A stretch of DNA of 64,000 bases from CALBJU01 sp965247125 (GTDB lineage Bacteria; Bacteroidota; Rhodothermia; Rhodothermales; UBA10348). The DNA lies in assembly GCA_965247125.1 (NCBI GenBank), contig CBDFGO010000003.1, positions 434,001-498,000 of the forward strand, given 5' to 3'. Below, in pieces: positions 56,246 through 64,000 of the stretch. Made by a program: the position numbers and the translations under genes. The notes under the pieces are model-generated. The model saw only the letters and a list, made by a program, of their open reading frames with translations, searched no databases and had not been told where the DNA came from. Numbering within the stretch: position 1 is the first letter of the stretch; every line of letters begins with the position of its first letter.

Positions 56246-59200
56246 ATGGACAAATTCGTTCTGACTTCTCTACTGCTGTGTCTGTTTTACACGGATGCGC
56301 TGGCCCAGAAAACGCGACGCAGCAGTGGCAGCGAGAGCGTCCAGTTTGATACAAAATTGGACTCCAGAGGACGGACAGATCTGGGGAGTGGTCTTGTGCG
56401 TGCGCGGTATGCGCAGCAGCGCTTCGGGACGTACACCGACCCTGAGGATTTTCTGAAGGCAGAATCGGCCCGGTTTGGATGGAAACGGGAGATGGACGAT
56501 CTCGTCCTGATTTCCGACAAGAGGCGTTCTGCAAGCCGCCATCTGACCTATCAGCAGGCCTTCGCGGGCCTTCCGGTGGATGCACACCAGGTACGAGTCA
56601 ACATGGATTCCGATGGAAGGGTCAGCATGGTGCTCAGCGCATTCGTACCCGTAAATGCGGACGAGCGCCTCTTTAACACCCAGCCCGCCGTCAGCTCGTC
56701 GGAAGCGACGTCTCGGGCTCTAAACGAACTGGCATCCAACGGCGGCCAGGTGAGCGCGGCAGAATTGATTATTTCCGATCCAGCGACTCCGATCCTGGTA
56801 TGGAAACTATTCGTGTGGCCTCTTGATGAACCGGCGGAGTATCGGGTTCTCGTGGATGCCCAAACGGGAGTAATTGTAGAGGCCATCGATCAGGCCCTCT
56901 CCTCCGGTCGAAATGTGGGCGAATTGCGCAAGAGGAAGCGGAAGCGGAAGACGGATCCCGAAGACAATCGGAAGGCCACGCGGAGAGTAGATGGCACAGG
57001 TCTGGTCTTTGACCCGGGTCCACTGTTTTTTGCAGGTGTGCCTTATGGCGCCCCCTATGTAGACGACGATGATGCGACGAATGCCTCTCTGGATGCAGCC
57101 AGAATTCAGGTAACATTACTCGACATCAGCCAGAACGGTAACGGTGATTTCGTTCTTGAAGGACCGTATGCACGTGTTGTGGGCCGAAATTCCAGTGGAT
57201 CTGAGGTCTACACTCCTCCGGTGGAAAGCAGTGCAGACGGATTCCAGTATGACCGGTCACAGGATGGGTTCGAGGCGGTCATGGCGTATTACCACATCGA
57301 CAAGAGTCAGCGATACGTTCAAAGCTTGGGTATCACAGATTTATGGGGTGGCGGAATTGATGTGAATCCTCGAGGCATTACGGATGATGAATCCTATTTT
57401 TATCCAGGCGCTCAATTGGTTCTTCTGGGACTTGGAGGCGTCGATGATGCTGAGGACCCCTCGGTGATCTGGCACGAGTACGGACACGCTCTGCTCGACA
57501 CTGCGGCACCGGGATTGCTCAACAGCCCCGAAGGTAAAGCACTTCATGAAGGATTTTCCGACTACTGGGCGGCATCCTACACGCGTTCCCTTGTCGAGAG
57601 CGGTCAGACCGCGCGAGATGACTGGAGATGGGTCTTTTTGTGGGACAGTGGCGAAGGTTCAATTTGGAGCGGGAGATTTCTGGATCACGCAGGCATCTAT
57701 CCCCAGGATATTTGCGTCGCAAATATGAGCCCTGGTGCCTGCAGCCACCACAACGACGGTCGGATGTGGGCCACAACCCTCATGGAAGTGTATGATCGGC
57801 TCGGCCGCTCCGCGACGGACGAGCTGGTCTTGTTGTCCCATAATTATCTAAGCTCGTCTGCAACGTTCGCAGATGCCGCGCAGGCGGTGATTCAGGCCGA
57901 CCTGGATTACAATGCCGGGGCAAACGCGCCCAATCTGGTAGCAGTGTTCGCGCCTCGTGGTCTCATAGATGCTTCCCAGTTTGGACCCGTCATTGTCCAT
58001 GATCAACTTGCGAGCACAGAACTTGTCGGCGTTCCGATCACTGTGACTGTGGAAGTCATCGGCCTTTCTTCGGCGGTTTCCGGGGTAGAACTCGTCTACG
58101 AGTCGAACACAATCGCCTCCACGACTGTCGCGCTCAGTCACACGTTCGCGGATCAGTACTCCGGTCAACTTCTCCTGCCAGCTGTGATTGACACGGTAAG
58201 TTATTACATCCGTGCAGTGGATACCGGTGGAACAGAGTCATTTTCTCCGGCGGGCGCACCAGCTGAAGTCTACTCATTTATTGTGGGAGACGATACTGAC
58301 CCCCCAATCGTGACGCATGAGCCGCTTGTCCTCGCAGAGTATCTGGGGTGGCCCGCTACGATCAGCGGGACTGCAACGGATCCTCTCGGGATAGACCTGG
58401 TTCGTGCCGAATACGCGGTATTCAATGCGGGCGGAATCGAAATGTCGGGTGGAAGCTTCGAGATTGCTTCAACCCAGGGTGCGTTCAGTAGAGCATTTCC
58501 TGTGGGTCTCGGAGAAATCGAAGACGGCGGGCGCATCGAATACAATCTGATAGTCGTTGACGGTTCGCTGCGTGAAAACTCGACACGCCTTCCCGAAACC
58601 GGTCGGTTTTCATTCGATATTTTGGCAGGAAACGTACTCCAGTACCACGATTTCAGTGATTTGCCACCTTCGATAGTGCTCGATGGGCAGTGGTCCGCCG
58701 GAGATCCGGAGTATGGCGTTCTTGCCACCAGGTTTGGTACCGGCGTGCTGGCTACGGTTCTGAATGGGCCGTACTCCAGTTCGGCTGGTATCTCGTCCGT
58801 GGTACTTCCTGCCATTAATCTTGCAGGACTTGATCAAAGTTATCTCCGGCTATGGCACTATTACGATACCGAGCATGAAGGCACCACAGACCCCTCGGCG
58901 TCGGGTGCGTCGATTCTGGATGGTGGTGTGGTTCGATATAGAACCGAGGCAATGCCAACCTGGCAACTGTTGGCTCCAGTGGGAGGCTATTCCGGGTCGC
59001 TATCGACCGGCAGCCAAAATCCACTCGCAGGGATGGATGCTTTCGGTGGATTCAGCTACGGCTGGCGTTGGGCGGAATTCGCGCTGCCCCGAACGAATGG
59101 AGTTGAGATCCGATTTGACTTTGCTACGAACGCGGGCAATAATGCCTCATCCCAGCGCTTCGCAGGATGGATTATTGACAGCATCGAGATAACTACCCTC

Positions 59201-60307
59201 GAACCAAACGATGCTCAGTCTCCCACCATTCTGGAAGAGCCAGCATTGGTCCGCGTCCTCTCCTTCGAAGAGCCCGTTCCGGAAGTGCGCCTGATCGCAG
59301 ATGACGATCTGGGTGTCGTCGATGCCATTCTCGAGTGGACCTTTGAGACCCGTTCGTCCCTTCGGGAGGGTACCCTCCGAATGACCCAGGCCGCGGATGA
59401 TCACAATCTGTTCATCGCTTTCCTTGACTTCGCACTCGCACCTGAGCCCGGAGATCGAATCTCCTACCGGATCCGCGTTGCAGATCCTGCAGGCAATGAG
59501 GTGATAGTGCCAGGTGTGGACAGGTATTCAATCGAATACAAACTCTTTGGAGAAGAAAATGCGCTCGCCTCAATCTGGACCTCCGGATCGTGGACCTTCT
59601 CAAACGATGTTTGGAGGGCGAACGGAGATTCAAATCGAGAAGTGTCGGGTCTCAATCTGGACGCGCGTGATGTAGAGATAAATGCGGAGCCCGCCCTTCT
59701 TCGAATGGAACATGAGTATCAATTCGGCTCGCGCATGGCCGGAGTGCTCGAGATCTCTGTAAATCAGGGAGATTCCTGGCGCTCATTGATACCGGTTGAG
59801 GCGTACACGGGCACCGCATCGCTCGGATCTGGCCACCCGCTCTCCGGAAATGAGGCGTTTACCGGTTCATCGGGGGGAAGAAGGGTCTCTACATTTGACC
59901 TACAGCCATATGCAGGTGAGCAGGCACTCATTCGGCTACTTGCCGGATCTTCGCTGAATGCGCGCTCCTCAGACGTCTGGACGATTCATACCCTCTCATT
60001 CGAGGCCGAGACTGCAGAACTTCAATTCGACATTGACTCTTCGTTCGAGCTTCTCCCGAACTACCCTAACCCTTTCTCGGATCGGACCCAGATAGCCGTT
60101 TCTGTTGCTCAACCGCAGAATGCCAGCCTTCGAGTCTATGATGCTCTGGGAAGAGAGGTCGCCGTCCTCGTCGATGGTGTTCTCGAAGAGGGCTCTCATA
60201 CGTTTACGTTCGAGGCTCAAAACCTGGCTGGCGGCGTTTATTTAGTTCGGTTCAGGGCCGGTGGAAAGGAGAAATCCCGCACCTTGCTTCATATCCGGAG
60301 TCGATGA
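56246..60307 (+). CDS. Large secreted M36/fungalysin-like metallopeptidase with T9SS sorting domain
   Basis: The 1353-residue protein has a signal peptide (about 1-20), an N-terminal FTP-type inhibitory propeptide (about 45-215, with LTYQQAFAGLPVDAHQVRVN-like sequence), and a zinc-peptidase domain. The zinc site is HEYGH (His410, Glu411, His414) with the third ligand in EGFSDYWA (Glu435), a thermolysin-clan arrangement close to fungalysin. After it come about 700 residues of beta-sandwich modules, including two repeated regions near GTEHEG- and SFDLQPY-like jelly rolls. The end is a type IX secretion domain beginning LLPNYPNPFSDRT. It is probably an extracellular, self-activating protease for protein degradation. 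Confidence 0.9.
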   Translation: MDKFVLTSLLLCLFYTDALAQKTRRSSGSESVQFDTKLDSRGRTDLGSGLVRARYAQQRFGTYTDPEDFLKAESARFGWKREMDDLVLISDKRRSASRHLTYQQAFAGLPVDAHQVRVNMDSDGRVSMVLSAFVPVNADERLFNTQPAVSSSEATSRALNELASNGGQVSAAELIISDPATPILVWKLFVWPLDEPAEYRVLVDAQTGVIVEAIDQALSSGRNVGELRKRKRKRKTDPEDNRKATRRVDGTGLVFDPGPLFFAGVPYGAPYVDDDDATNASLDAARIQVTLLDISQNGNGDFVLEGPYARVVGRNSSGSEVYTPPVESSADGFQYDRSQDGFEAVMAYYHIDKSQRYVQSLGITDLWGGGIDVNPRGITDDESYFYPGAQLVLLGLGGVDDAEDPSVIWHEYGHALLDTAAPGLLNSPEGKALHEGFSDYWAASYTRSLVESGQTARDDWRWVFLWDSGEGSIWSGRFLDHAGIYPQDICVANMSPGACSHHNDGRMWATTLMEVYDRLGRSATDELVLLSHNYLSSSATFADAAQAVIQADLDYNAGANAPNLVAVFAPRGLIDASQFGPVIVHDQLASTELVGVPITVTVEVIGLSSAVSGVELVYESNTIASTTVALSHTFADQYSGQLLLPAVIDTVSYYIRAVDTGGTESFSPAGAPAEVYSFIVGDDTDPPIVTHEPLVLAEYLGWPATISGTATDPLGIDLVRAEYAVFNAGGIEMSGGSFEIASTQGAFSRAFPVGLGEIEDGGRIEYNLIVVDGSLRENSTRLPETGRFSFDILAGNVLQYHDFSDLPPSIVLDGQWSAGDPEYGVLATRFGTGVLATVLNGPYSSSAGISSVVLPAINLAGLDQSYLRLWHYYDTEHEGTTDPSASGASILDGGVVRYRTEAMPTWQLLAPVGGYSGSLSTGSQNPLAGMDAFGGFSYGWRWAEFALPRTNGVEIRFDFATNAGNNASSQRFAGWIIDSIEITTLEPNDAQSPTILEEPALVRVLSFEEPVPEVRLIADDDLGVVDAILEWTFETRSSLREGTLRMTQAADDHNLFIAFLDFALAPEPGDRISYRIRVADPAGNEVIVPGVDRYSIEYKLFGEENALASIWTSGSWTFSNDVWRANGDSNREVSGLNLDARDVEINAEPALLRMEHEYQFGSRMAGVLEISVNQGDSWRSLIPVEAYTGTASLGSGHPLSGNEAFTGSSGGRRVSTFDLQPYAGEQALIRLLAGSSLNARSSDVWTIHTLSFEAETAELQFDIDSSFELLPNYPNPFSDRTQIAVSVAQPQNASLRVYDALGREVAVLVDGVLEEGSHTFTFEAQNLAGGVYLVRFRAGGKEKSRTLLHIRSR

Positions 60308-60463
60308 GAGCACGTGGGCCTGGCGCGGTCATGACGTATTGCTGGGAAGGCCATTCCATGCAACTCAATTGCCAAATTTCGATCAAGGACAAAACTTACC
60401 GGGTAGATTGGTAGTTTGTTCGAACCGCCAGTGCAACACCCGTAAACTTACAGAATTCGCGAA

Positions 60464-61741
60464 ATGGACCACAAAGAAGGGGCCTACAAGGTAAAAGATC
60501 TATCTCTGGCTGAGGCCGGAAGATTAAAAATGGAGTGGGCCGAAAGCCGCATGCCTGTCCTGATGCGACTGCGCGATAAGTATGAGCAGGAGCAGCCGTT
60601 CAAGGGCTACAAGATCACTGGCTGTCTTCACGTTACCAAGGAGACCGGTGTTCTGGTCGAGACTTTTGCAGCGTGTGGGGCGGAAGTAGCGTGGAGTGGT
60701 TGCAACCCCCTGTCTACCAATGACGAAGTGGCAGCCGCTCTCGCCGAATCAGGGATCGAAATTTACGCGTGGTATGGTCAGAACACGGAGGATTTTTACT
60801 GGAGTATCGATCGATCGATCGACAAACCACCCCATCTCACACTGGATGATGGAGCGGATCTGATCTTCACGGTTCACAACAGATTCCCCCATCTTTCGGA
60901 GCACATTATCGGAGGATCAGAGGAAACGACCACCGGAGTGCATCGATTGCGGGCTATGGCCGAAGACGGGAAGCTGCTCTATCCGGTCTATGCTGTCAAT
61001 GATGCAGAAACGAAGTGGGACTTCGACAATGTCTACGGCACCGGTCAGAGTACCCTCGACGGGATTTTGCGAGCCAGCTCCGTCCTATTGGCTGGAAAGA
61101 ATTTCGTTGTCGCAGGCTACGGTCATTGCGGTCGGGGCGTTGCTATGCGCGCGAAGGGCATGGGTGCAAATGTCATCGTCACAGAAATCAAGGCCACCGC
61201 GGCCCTGAAGGCCACCCTTGAAGGGATGCGCGTCATGACGATGGAAGAGGCCGCTAAAGTTGGAGACATCTTCGTAACGGCCACCGGGATGAAAGACATT
61301 ATTCGAGGACGCCACTTCGGCGACATGAAAGACGGGGCCATTGTCTGCAACACCGGGCACTACGATGTGGAGCTGAATCTGAAAGAGCTTGCGGAAATCA
61401 GCCAGGATGTTCGGATGGTTCGGGATGACAATCGGGAATACACACTCGACAACGGCAACAAAGTATACGTTTTGGCCGATGGCAGACTCGTAAATCTGGC
61501 AGCCGCTGAGGGTCATCCGTCGGAAGTGATGGACATGAGCTTCGCCAACCAGTTCATGGCTCATTTGACACTCATTCAGCGTCATGAATCGGGTGAGACC
61601 TTGCCAAACACGGTGATCGATCTGCCGGTCGAGCTGGATCAGGAAATCGCTGGCATCAAACTCGAAACAATGGGTCTGGAAATCGATGCCCTGTCGGAAG
61701 AGCAGGTAGTATACGCGACGGACTATTCAGCCGGAACCTGA
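60464..61741 (+). CDS. ahcY: Adenosylhomocysteinase
   Basis: AhcY hydrolyses S-adenosylhomocysteine to adenosine and homocysteine, relieving inhibition of methyltransferases. The 425-residue protein has substrate residues in HVTKETGVLVETFAACGAEV near 56-75 and CNPLSTNDEVAAAL near 79-92. The NAD-binding GYGHCGRGVAMRAKGMGA is near 219-236, and the C terminus is EEQVVYATDYSAGT, a divergence from the usual '..Y' ending. Starting at 60464 fits conservation. It stands between the metallopeptidase gene (same strand) and the convergent ferredoxin gene. Confidence 0.96.
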   Translation: MDHKEGAYKVKDLSLAEAGRLKMEWAESRMPVLMRLRDKYEQEQPFKGYKITGCLHVTKETGVLVETFAACGAEVAWSGCNPLSTNDEVAAALAESGIEIYAWYGQNTEDFYWSIDRSIDKPPHLTLDDGADLIFTVHNRFPHLSEHIIGGSEETTTGVHRLRAMAEDGKLLYPVYAVNDAETKWDFDNVYGTGQSTLDGILRASSVLLAGKNFVVAGYGHCGRGVAMRAKGMGANVIVTEIKATAALKATLEGMRVMTMEEAAKVGDIFVTATGMKDIIRGRHFGDMKDGAIVCNTGHYDVELNLKELAEISQDVRMVRDDNREYTLDNGNKVYVLADGRLVNLAAAEGHPSEVMDMSFANQFMAHLTLIQRHESGETLPNTVIDLPVELDQEIAGIKLETMGLEIDALSEEQVVYATDYSAGT

Positions 61742-61760
61742 CAGAGTCGCGCTCGAATAG

Positions 61761-61790
61761 TGATGCGTGCATCAGTGCATCAGTGCATCA
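61761..61790. repeat. Three tandem GTGCATCA units
   Basis: Perfect 8-base units occupy 61767-61774, 61775-61782 and 61783-61790. The first unit with the preceding TGATGC forms a palindrome (TGATGC-GT-GCATCA). The array sits between the convergent stops of ahcY and fdxA and could fold as a hairpin or simply reflect slippage. Confidence 0.75.
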
Positions 61791-61811
61791 GGAGATAACC
61801 GTCGGGAATGT

Positions 61812-62162
61812 CTACCCTTCGGAATCGTAGGTCATAATATCTGCTTCCGATTTTTCTCGCGTTGTCCATTCTTCGCAATCGGGCAGGGGATCCGCTTTCT
61901 CTGTAATTACCTTTCCCAATTCCTGCCACTGGGTGGCCAGGTATGAATTCCACTCGGTATAGTGCTCCATTTCCTCCGGTAGTTCGTCATCAGCATAGAT
62001 GGCTTCGACGGGACAGACGGGAACGCAGGCGTTACAGTCGATACACTCATCCGGGTGGATAACCAGGAAGTTGGGCCCCTCGTAGAAACAATCCACAGGA
62101 CACACCTCAACACAATCAGTGTGTTTGCAGTTGATACAGGCTTCGGTAACGACGTATGGCAT
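61812..62162 (-). CDS. fdxA: 7Fe ferredoxin (FdxA type)
   Basis: This is a small cytosolic electron carrier with one 3Fe-4S and one 4Fe-4S cluster. The 116-residue protein shows CINCKHTDCVEVCPVDC, in which the first motif supports a 3Fe/4Fe site, and CIDCNACVPVCP for the second cluster. The about 50-residue C-terminal tail after the clusters, with EEMEHYTEWNSYLATQWQEL, is characteristic of the FdxA group. It is not NuoI, which would be longer and sit with the nuo genes. Partners are unknown. Confidence 0.93.
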   Translation of the reverse strand: MPYVVTEACINCKHTDCVEVCPVDCFYEGPNFLVIHPDECIDCNACVPVCPVEAIYADDELPEEMEHYTEWNSYLATQWQELGKVITEKADPLPDCEEWTTREKSEADIMTYDSEG

Positions 62163-62351
62163 ATTTATCGAATGTGTTACGGGATCCCACTCCCTTCGTT
62201 GTACATTCCCGTCTCAAAAGGAGTGCGCTGGGTCGATTGACTCTCCGTTAGGAGTCCGGTCACAGGTCCAAAGATAATACGCGAGCCATCTGTACGCCAC
62301 AGTTTTAGATTCCACCATCACAAACTATTGCTGTGGAATGACCGCCAACAA

Positions 62352-62666
62352 ATGACCTTCGTCTCACTGATACCGTCAACACCCTTTGGACGCAACTTGT
62401 TTGAGGCGTCCATATGGATCGTCGGACTTCTGGCTGTCGGACTGGCCGATCCGTACGCCGAGTCCCTGATAGATCTGTGTCTGTTTAAAGCCATGGGAAT
62501 ACCTCGATGCCCGGGATGTGGACTGGGTCACGCGATGGGATTTCTGTTTCGTGGAGAATGGATTCTGGCTATCAACAGTCACATATTTTCACCAGTCGTC
62601 GCTCTTTTTTTGACGCACCGAATAGGTTCACTCTTGAGGTCGGCATGGACCGACAAAACTCTGTAG
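62352..62666 (+). CDS. DUF2752 membrane protein
   Basis: I start at ATG 62352 rather than a TTG at 62328, giving a 104-residue protein with two or three hydrophobic segments. The signature GIPRCPGCGLGHAMGFLFRG, a CPxCGL motif, identifies DUF2752. Its cysteines may bind metal or form a disulfide. It is followed after 37 bases by a TM2 gene; DUF2752 and TM2 genes are often neighbours in this phylum (from memory). The function is unknown. Confidence 0.85.
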   Translation: MTFVSLIPSTPFGRNLFEASIWIVGLLAVGLADPYAESLIDLCLFKAMGIPRCPGCGLGHAMGFLFRGEWILAINSHIFSPVVALFLTHRIGSLLRSAWTDKTL

Positions 62667-62703
62667 ACGGGACTCGCGTCCGTCTGCAGCAAACAACGCC
62701 GAT

Positions 62704-63081
62704 ATGTCTAAAATCATCAAATACCTTCCTGAGCTTCAGGGCGATGAACAACTCACCGTTGCACAGATCATCACCGACATGGACGAGACTCAGGCTGCGC
62801 AGTTTGCCAACGTGTATCGTCAGCGTCGCAAAGACGATACAATGGTCTTGATGACCACCCTGCTTGCCTTTCTTGGGATCGCGGGTGTAAATCGATTTTA
62901 CCTGGGCCAGGTTGGAATGGGTCTGGCCTATCTGCTTACCGCTGGATTTTGTTTGATCGGAACGCTCGTCGACATCTTCAACTATCGCTCTCTGACAAGT
63001 TCATACAATGAGAAACAAGCCCTGGAAGTGGGAATGTTGATACGTGGGGCGTTTCCGGCCCTGCCACCCACTGAAGAATGA
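62704..63081 (+). CDS. TM2 domain-containing membrane protein
   Basis: The 125-residue protein has a polar N-terminal half and a TM2 domain at about 55-105: two helices flanking a short loop, in LAFLGIAGVNRFYLGQVGMG and LLTAGFCLIGTLVDIFNYR. TM2 proteins occur in many bacteria, and their role is not settled. It probably shares a transcript with the DUF2752 gene before it. Its stop is 23 bases from that of the convergent truncated gene. Confidence 0.88.
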   Translation: MSKIIKYLPELQGDEQLTVAQIITDMDETQAAQFANVYRQRRKDDTMVLMTTLLAFLGIAGVNRFYLGQVGMGLAYLLTAGFCLIGTLVDIFNYRSLTSSYNEKQALEVGMLIRGAFPALPPTEE

Positions 63082-63104
63082 GCTTGTGTCAGCCGATTTG
63101 ACGG

Positions 63105-64000
63105 CTATCTGATGAGCGTCATGGTTTGGTGCTGAACTCCTCGAGACGTGCTCATACGAATCAGATACATTCCGGCTGGCCAGGTGTCGGCATCTACCGA
63201 GAAGGAATGGGTACCCGCTGCGAGTGTCTCGTTTGCTACGAGACTCATGCTTCTGCACAGCAGGTCAAAGACTTCAATCCTCACATGCTCCGATCGCGAC
63301 ACGCTAAGCGGAATTCTCGTGGACGTGCTGAATGGATTCGGGAAATTTTGCGCCAGGGAGGTGGAGGAGGGTAGGAAGATTTCGTCTTCCCTATCCGTCA
63401 CGAACGAAAGAGGAGTCCACGCGGCTTCGAGTGAGGACTGATCGCCGATGGCGATACTCGGACTTTCATGGATGAAGACGAATGTGATCGAGTCAAACTC
63501 TCCCGTAATGGTCCGCTCTGTGTCAGATGGATCCATTTCCAAGGATGAAAACGTCCCGTCATGGTGTCTGAGCAGAGCGCGTACTCGATTCCTCAGCCGT
63601 TTATCTGGAAGAAATATGGGAATGGGAGAAGGTGTGTCGTAGACATAATTAAAATTTGCCACATCCGAAAAACGAAGATAATGAACGGATCCAGCCTCGA
63701 TCGTCTCGGCGAAGTCTTCGGTAAAGCCACCTTCTCCTTGGCTAGAAGGAATTTCGCCATTGATTGGAGACGAGGTTAAAAATGTGTGATGGAAGGATCG
63801 TTCCGGTTCATTGTATCCAAATCGCACATCTTCCGTCTGGTCATTCAGGAAGTTCGCGGTGTGAAAATCAAGAATGACGTCCGAGAGGCTGGACCCATGT
63901 ACGGCGAGAACCGAATCCAGACCGGCTGCGCCCTTCTTGACCTCGTCCCTCAACATCTCTCCAATCGCCTCATGTCCGACGCGATTGGCCACATACGTAA
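63105..64000 (-). CDS. C-terminal part of a secreted protein with T9SS sorting domain (truncated by window edge)
   Basis: The frame is open to the edge, with YVANRVGHEAIGEMLRDEV visible at the left, so the true start lies outside; a GTG at 63992 is not convincing. About 210 residues of unclassified sequence are followed by a type IX secretion domain beginning LAQNFPNPFSTST and ending in MYLIRMSTSRG and TMTLIR. The start of the visible part recalls the end of an extracellular peptidase helical domain ('EaigkMLrd'), but no catalytic motif lies in the window. It is the fourth T9SS-type protein here. Confidence 0.85.
   Translation of the reverse strand, partial: TYVANRVGHEAIGEMLRDEVKKGAAGLDSVLAVHGSSLSDVILDFHTANFLNDQTEDVRFGYNEPERSFHHTFLTSSPINGEIPSSQGEGGFTEDFAETIEAGSVHYLRFSDVANFNYVYDTPSPIPIFLPDKRLRNRVRALLRHHDGTFSSLEMDPSDTERTITGEFDSITFVFIHESPSIAIGDQSSLEAAWTPLSFVTDREDEIFLPSSTSLAQNFPNPFSTSTRIPLSVSRSEHVRIEVFDLLCRSMSLVANETLAAGTHSFSVDADTWPAGMYLIRMSTSRGVQHQTMTLIR

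Noticed and set aside
60308..60463. SAH riboswitch upstream of ahcY
   Set aside because: No match to the conserved GC-rich core was seen.
61812..62162. Displaced nuoI
   Set aside because: The cluster spacing, 116-residue length and acidic C-terminal tail fit FdxA; the NuoI N-terminal region and second-cluster context are absent.

Overview
The window looks like a chromosomal segment of an aerobic, Gram-negative bacterium of the Bacteroidota/Rhodothermota (FCB) group, most likely a marine Rhodothermales-like lineage. This is judged from four proteins with C-terminal type IX secretion (Por) sorting domains, a TonB-dependent receptor with a carboxypeptidase-regulatory N-terminal domain, lipoprotein signal peptides, a proton-pumping NADH dehydrogenase operon, and a 16S-tRNA-Ile-tRNA-Ala-23S-5S operon. 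No plasmid, phage or CRISPR signature was seen. Genus-level placement would need a 16S comparison.

Layout. 1-4.7 kb: glyA, a PRPP-binding phosphoribosyltransferase, tatC and an S41 processing protease, all on +. 4.7-8.1 kb: an M20 amidohydrolase (-), a DegP-like lipoprotein protease (+) and an M23 peptidase (-). 8.2-16.7 kb: nuoA to nuoH in canonical order on -, followed by rpe; nuoI to nuoN are not in the window. 17-23.2 kb: a TonB-dependent receptor and two tandem D-aminoacylase-like lipoproteins on -. 23.4-30.7 kb: an SDR oxidoreductase, two tandem 'choice-of-anchor B' beta-propeller proteins, and a cytochrome c/beta-propeller gene split by an IS256-family element. 30.7-36.4 kb: popT-like DUF368 protein, a TPR protein, tmk, a Fur-family regulator, pyrR and a PASTA protein. 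36.7-42.35 kb: a complete rRNA operon with promoter, boxA-like site, RNase III stems for 16S and 23S, and a terminator. 42.4-44.3 kb: a lipoprotein gene split by a second, apparently identical copy of the same IS. 44.4-50.7 kb: purL, trxA-trxB, a small helical protein, proline dehydrogenase and a cystathionine synthase/lyase. 50.8-64 kb: DUF721, cupin, sodium:solute symporter, acpP-fabF, metK, a large secreted M36-like metallopeptidase, ahcY, a 7Fe ferredoxin, a DUF2752/TM2 pair and a truncated secreted protein.

How it fits together. Much of the window is housekeeping: one-carbon and methyl metabolism (glyA, metK, ahcY), respiration (nuo), nucleotides (purL, tmk, pyrR), thiol redox (trxAB) and fatty acid synthesis (acpP, fabF). 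The accessory interest lies in the envelope and secreted proteins: the receptor/amidohydrolase locus, the beta-propeller locus, and the T9SS-type peptidase. The clearest dynamic event is two independent insertions of one IS256-family element, each with its own 9-bp target duplication. Each broke a cell-envelope gene that can be restored in frame on paper, and together they flank the rRNA operon as direct repeats. I found no convincing evidence for a wholly new multi-gene system; the best leads are listed as findings.
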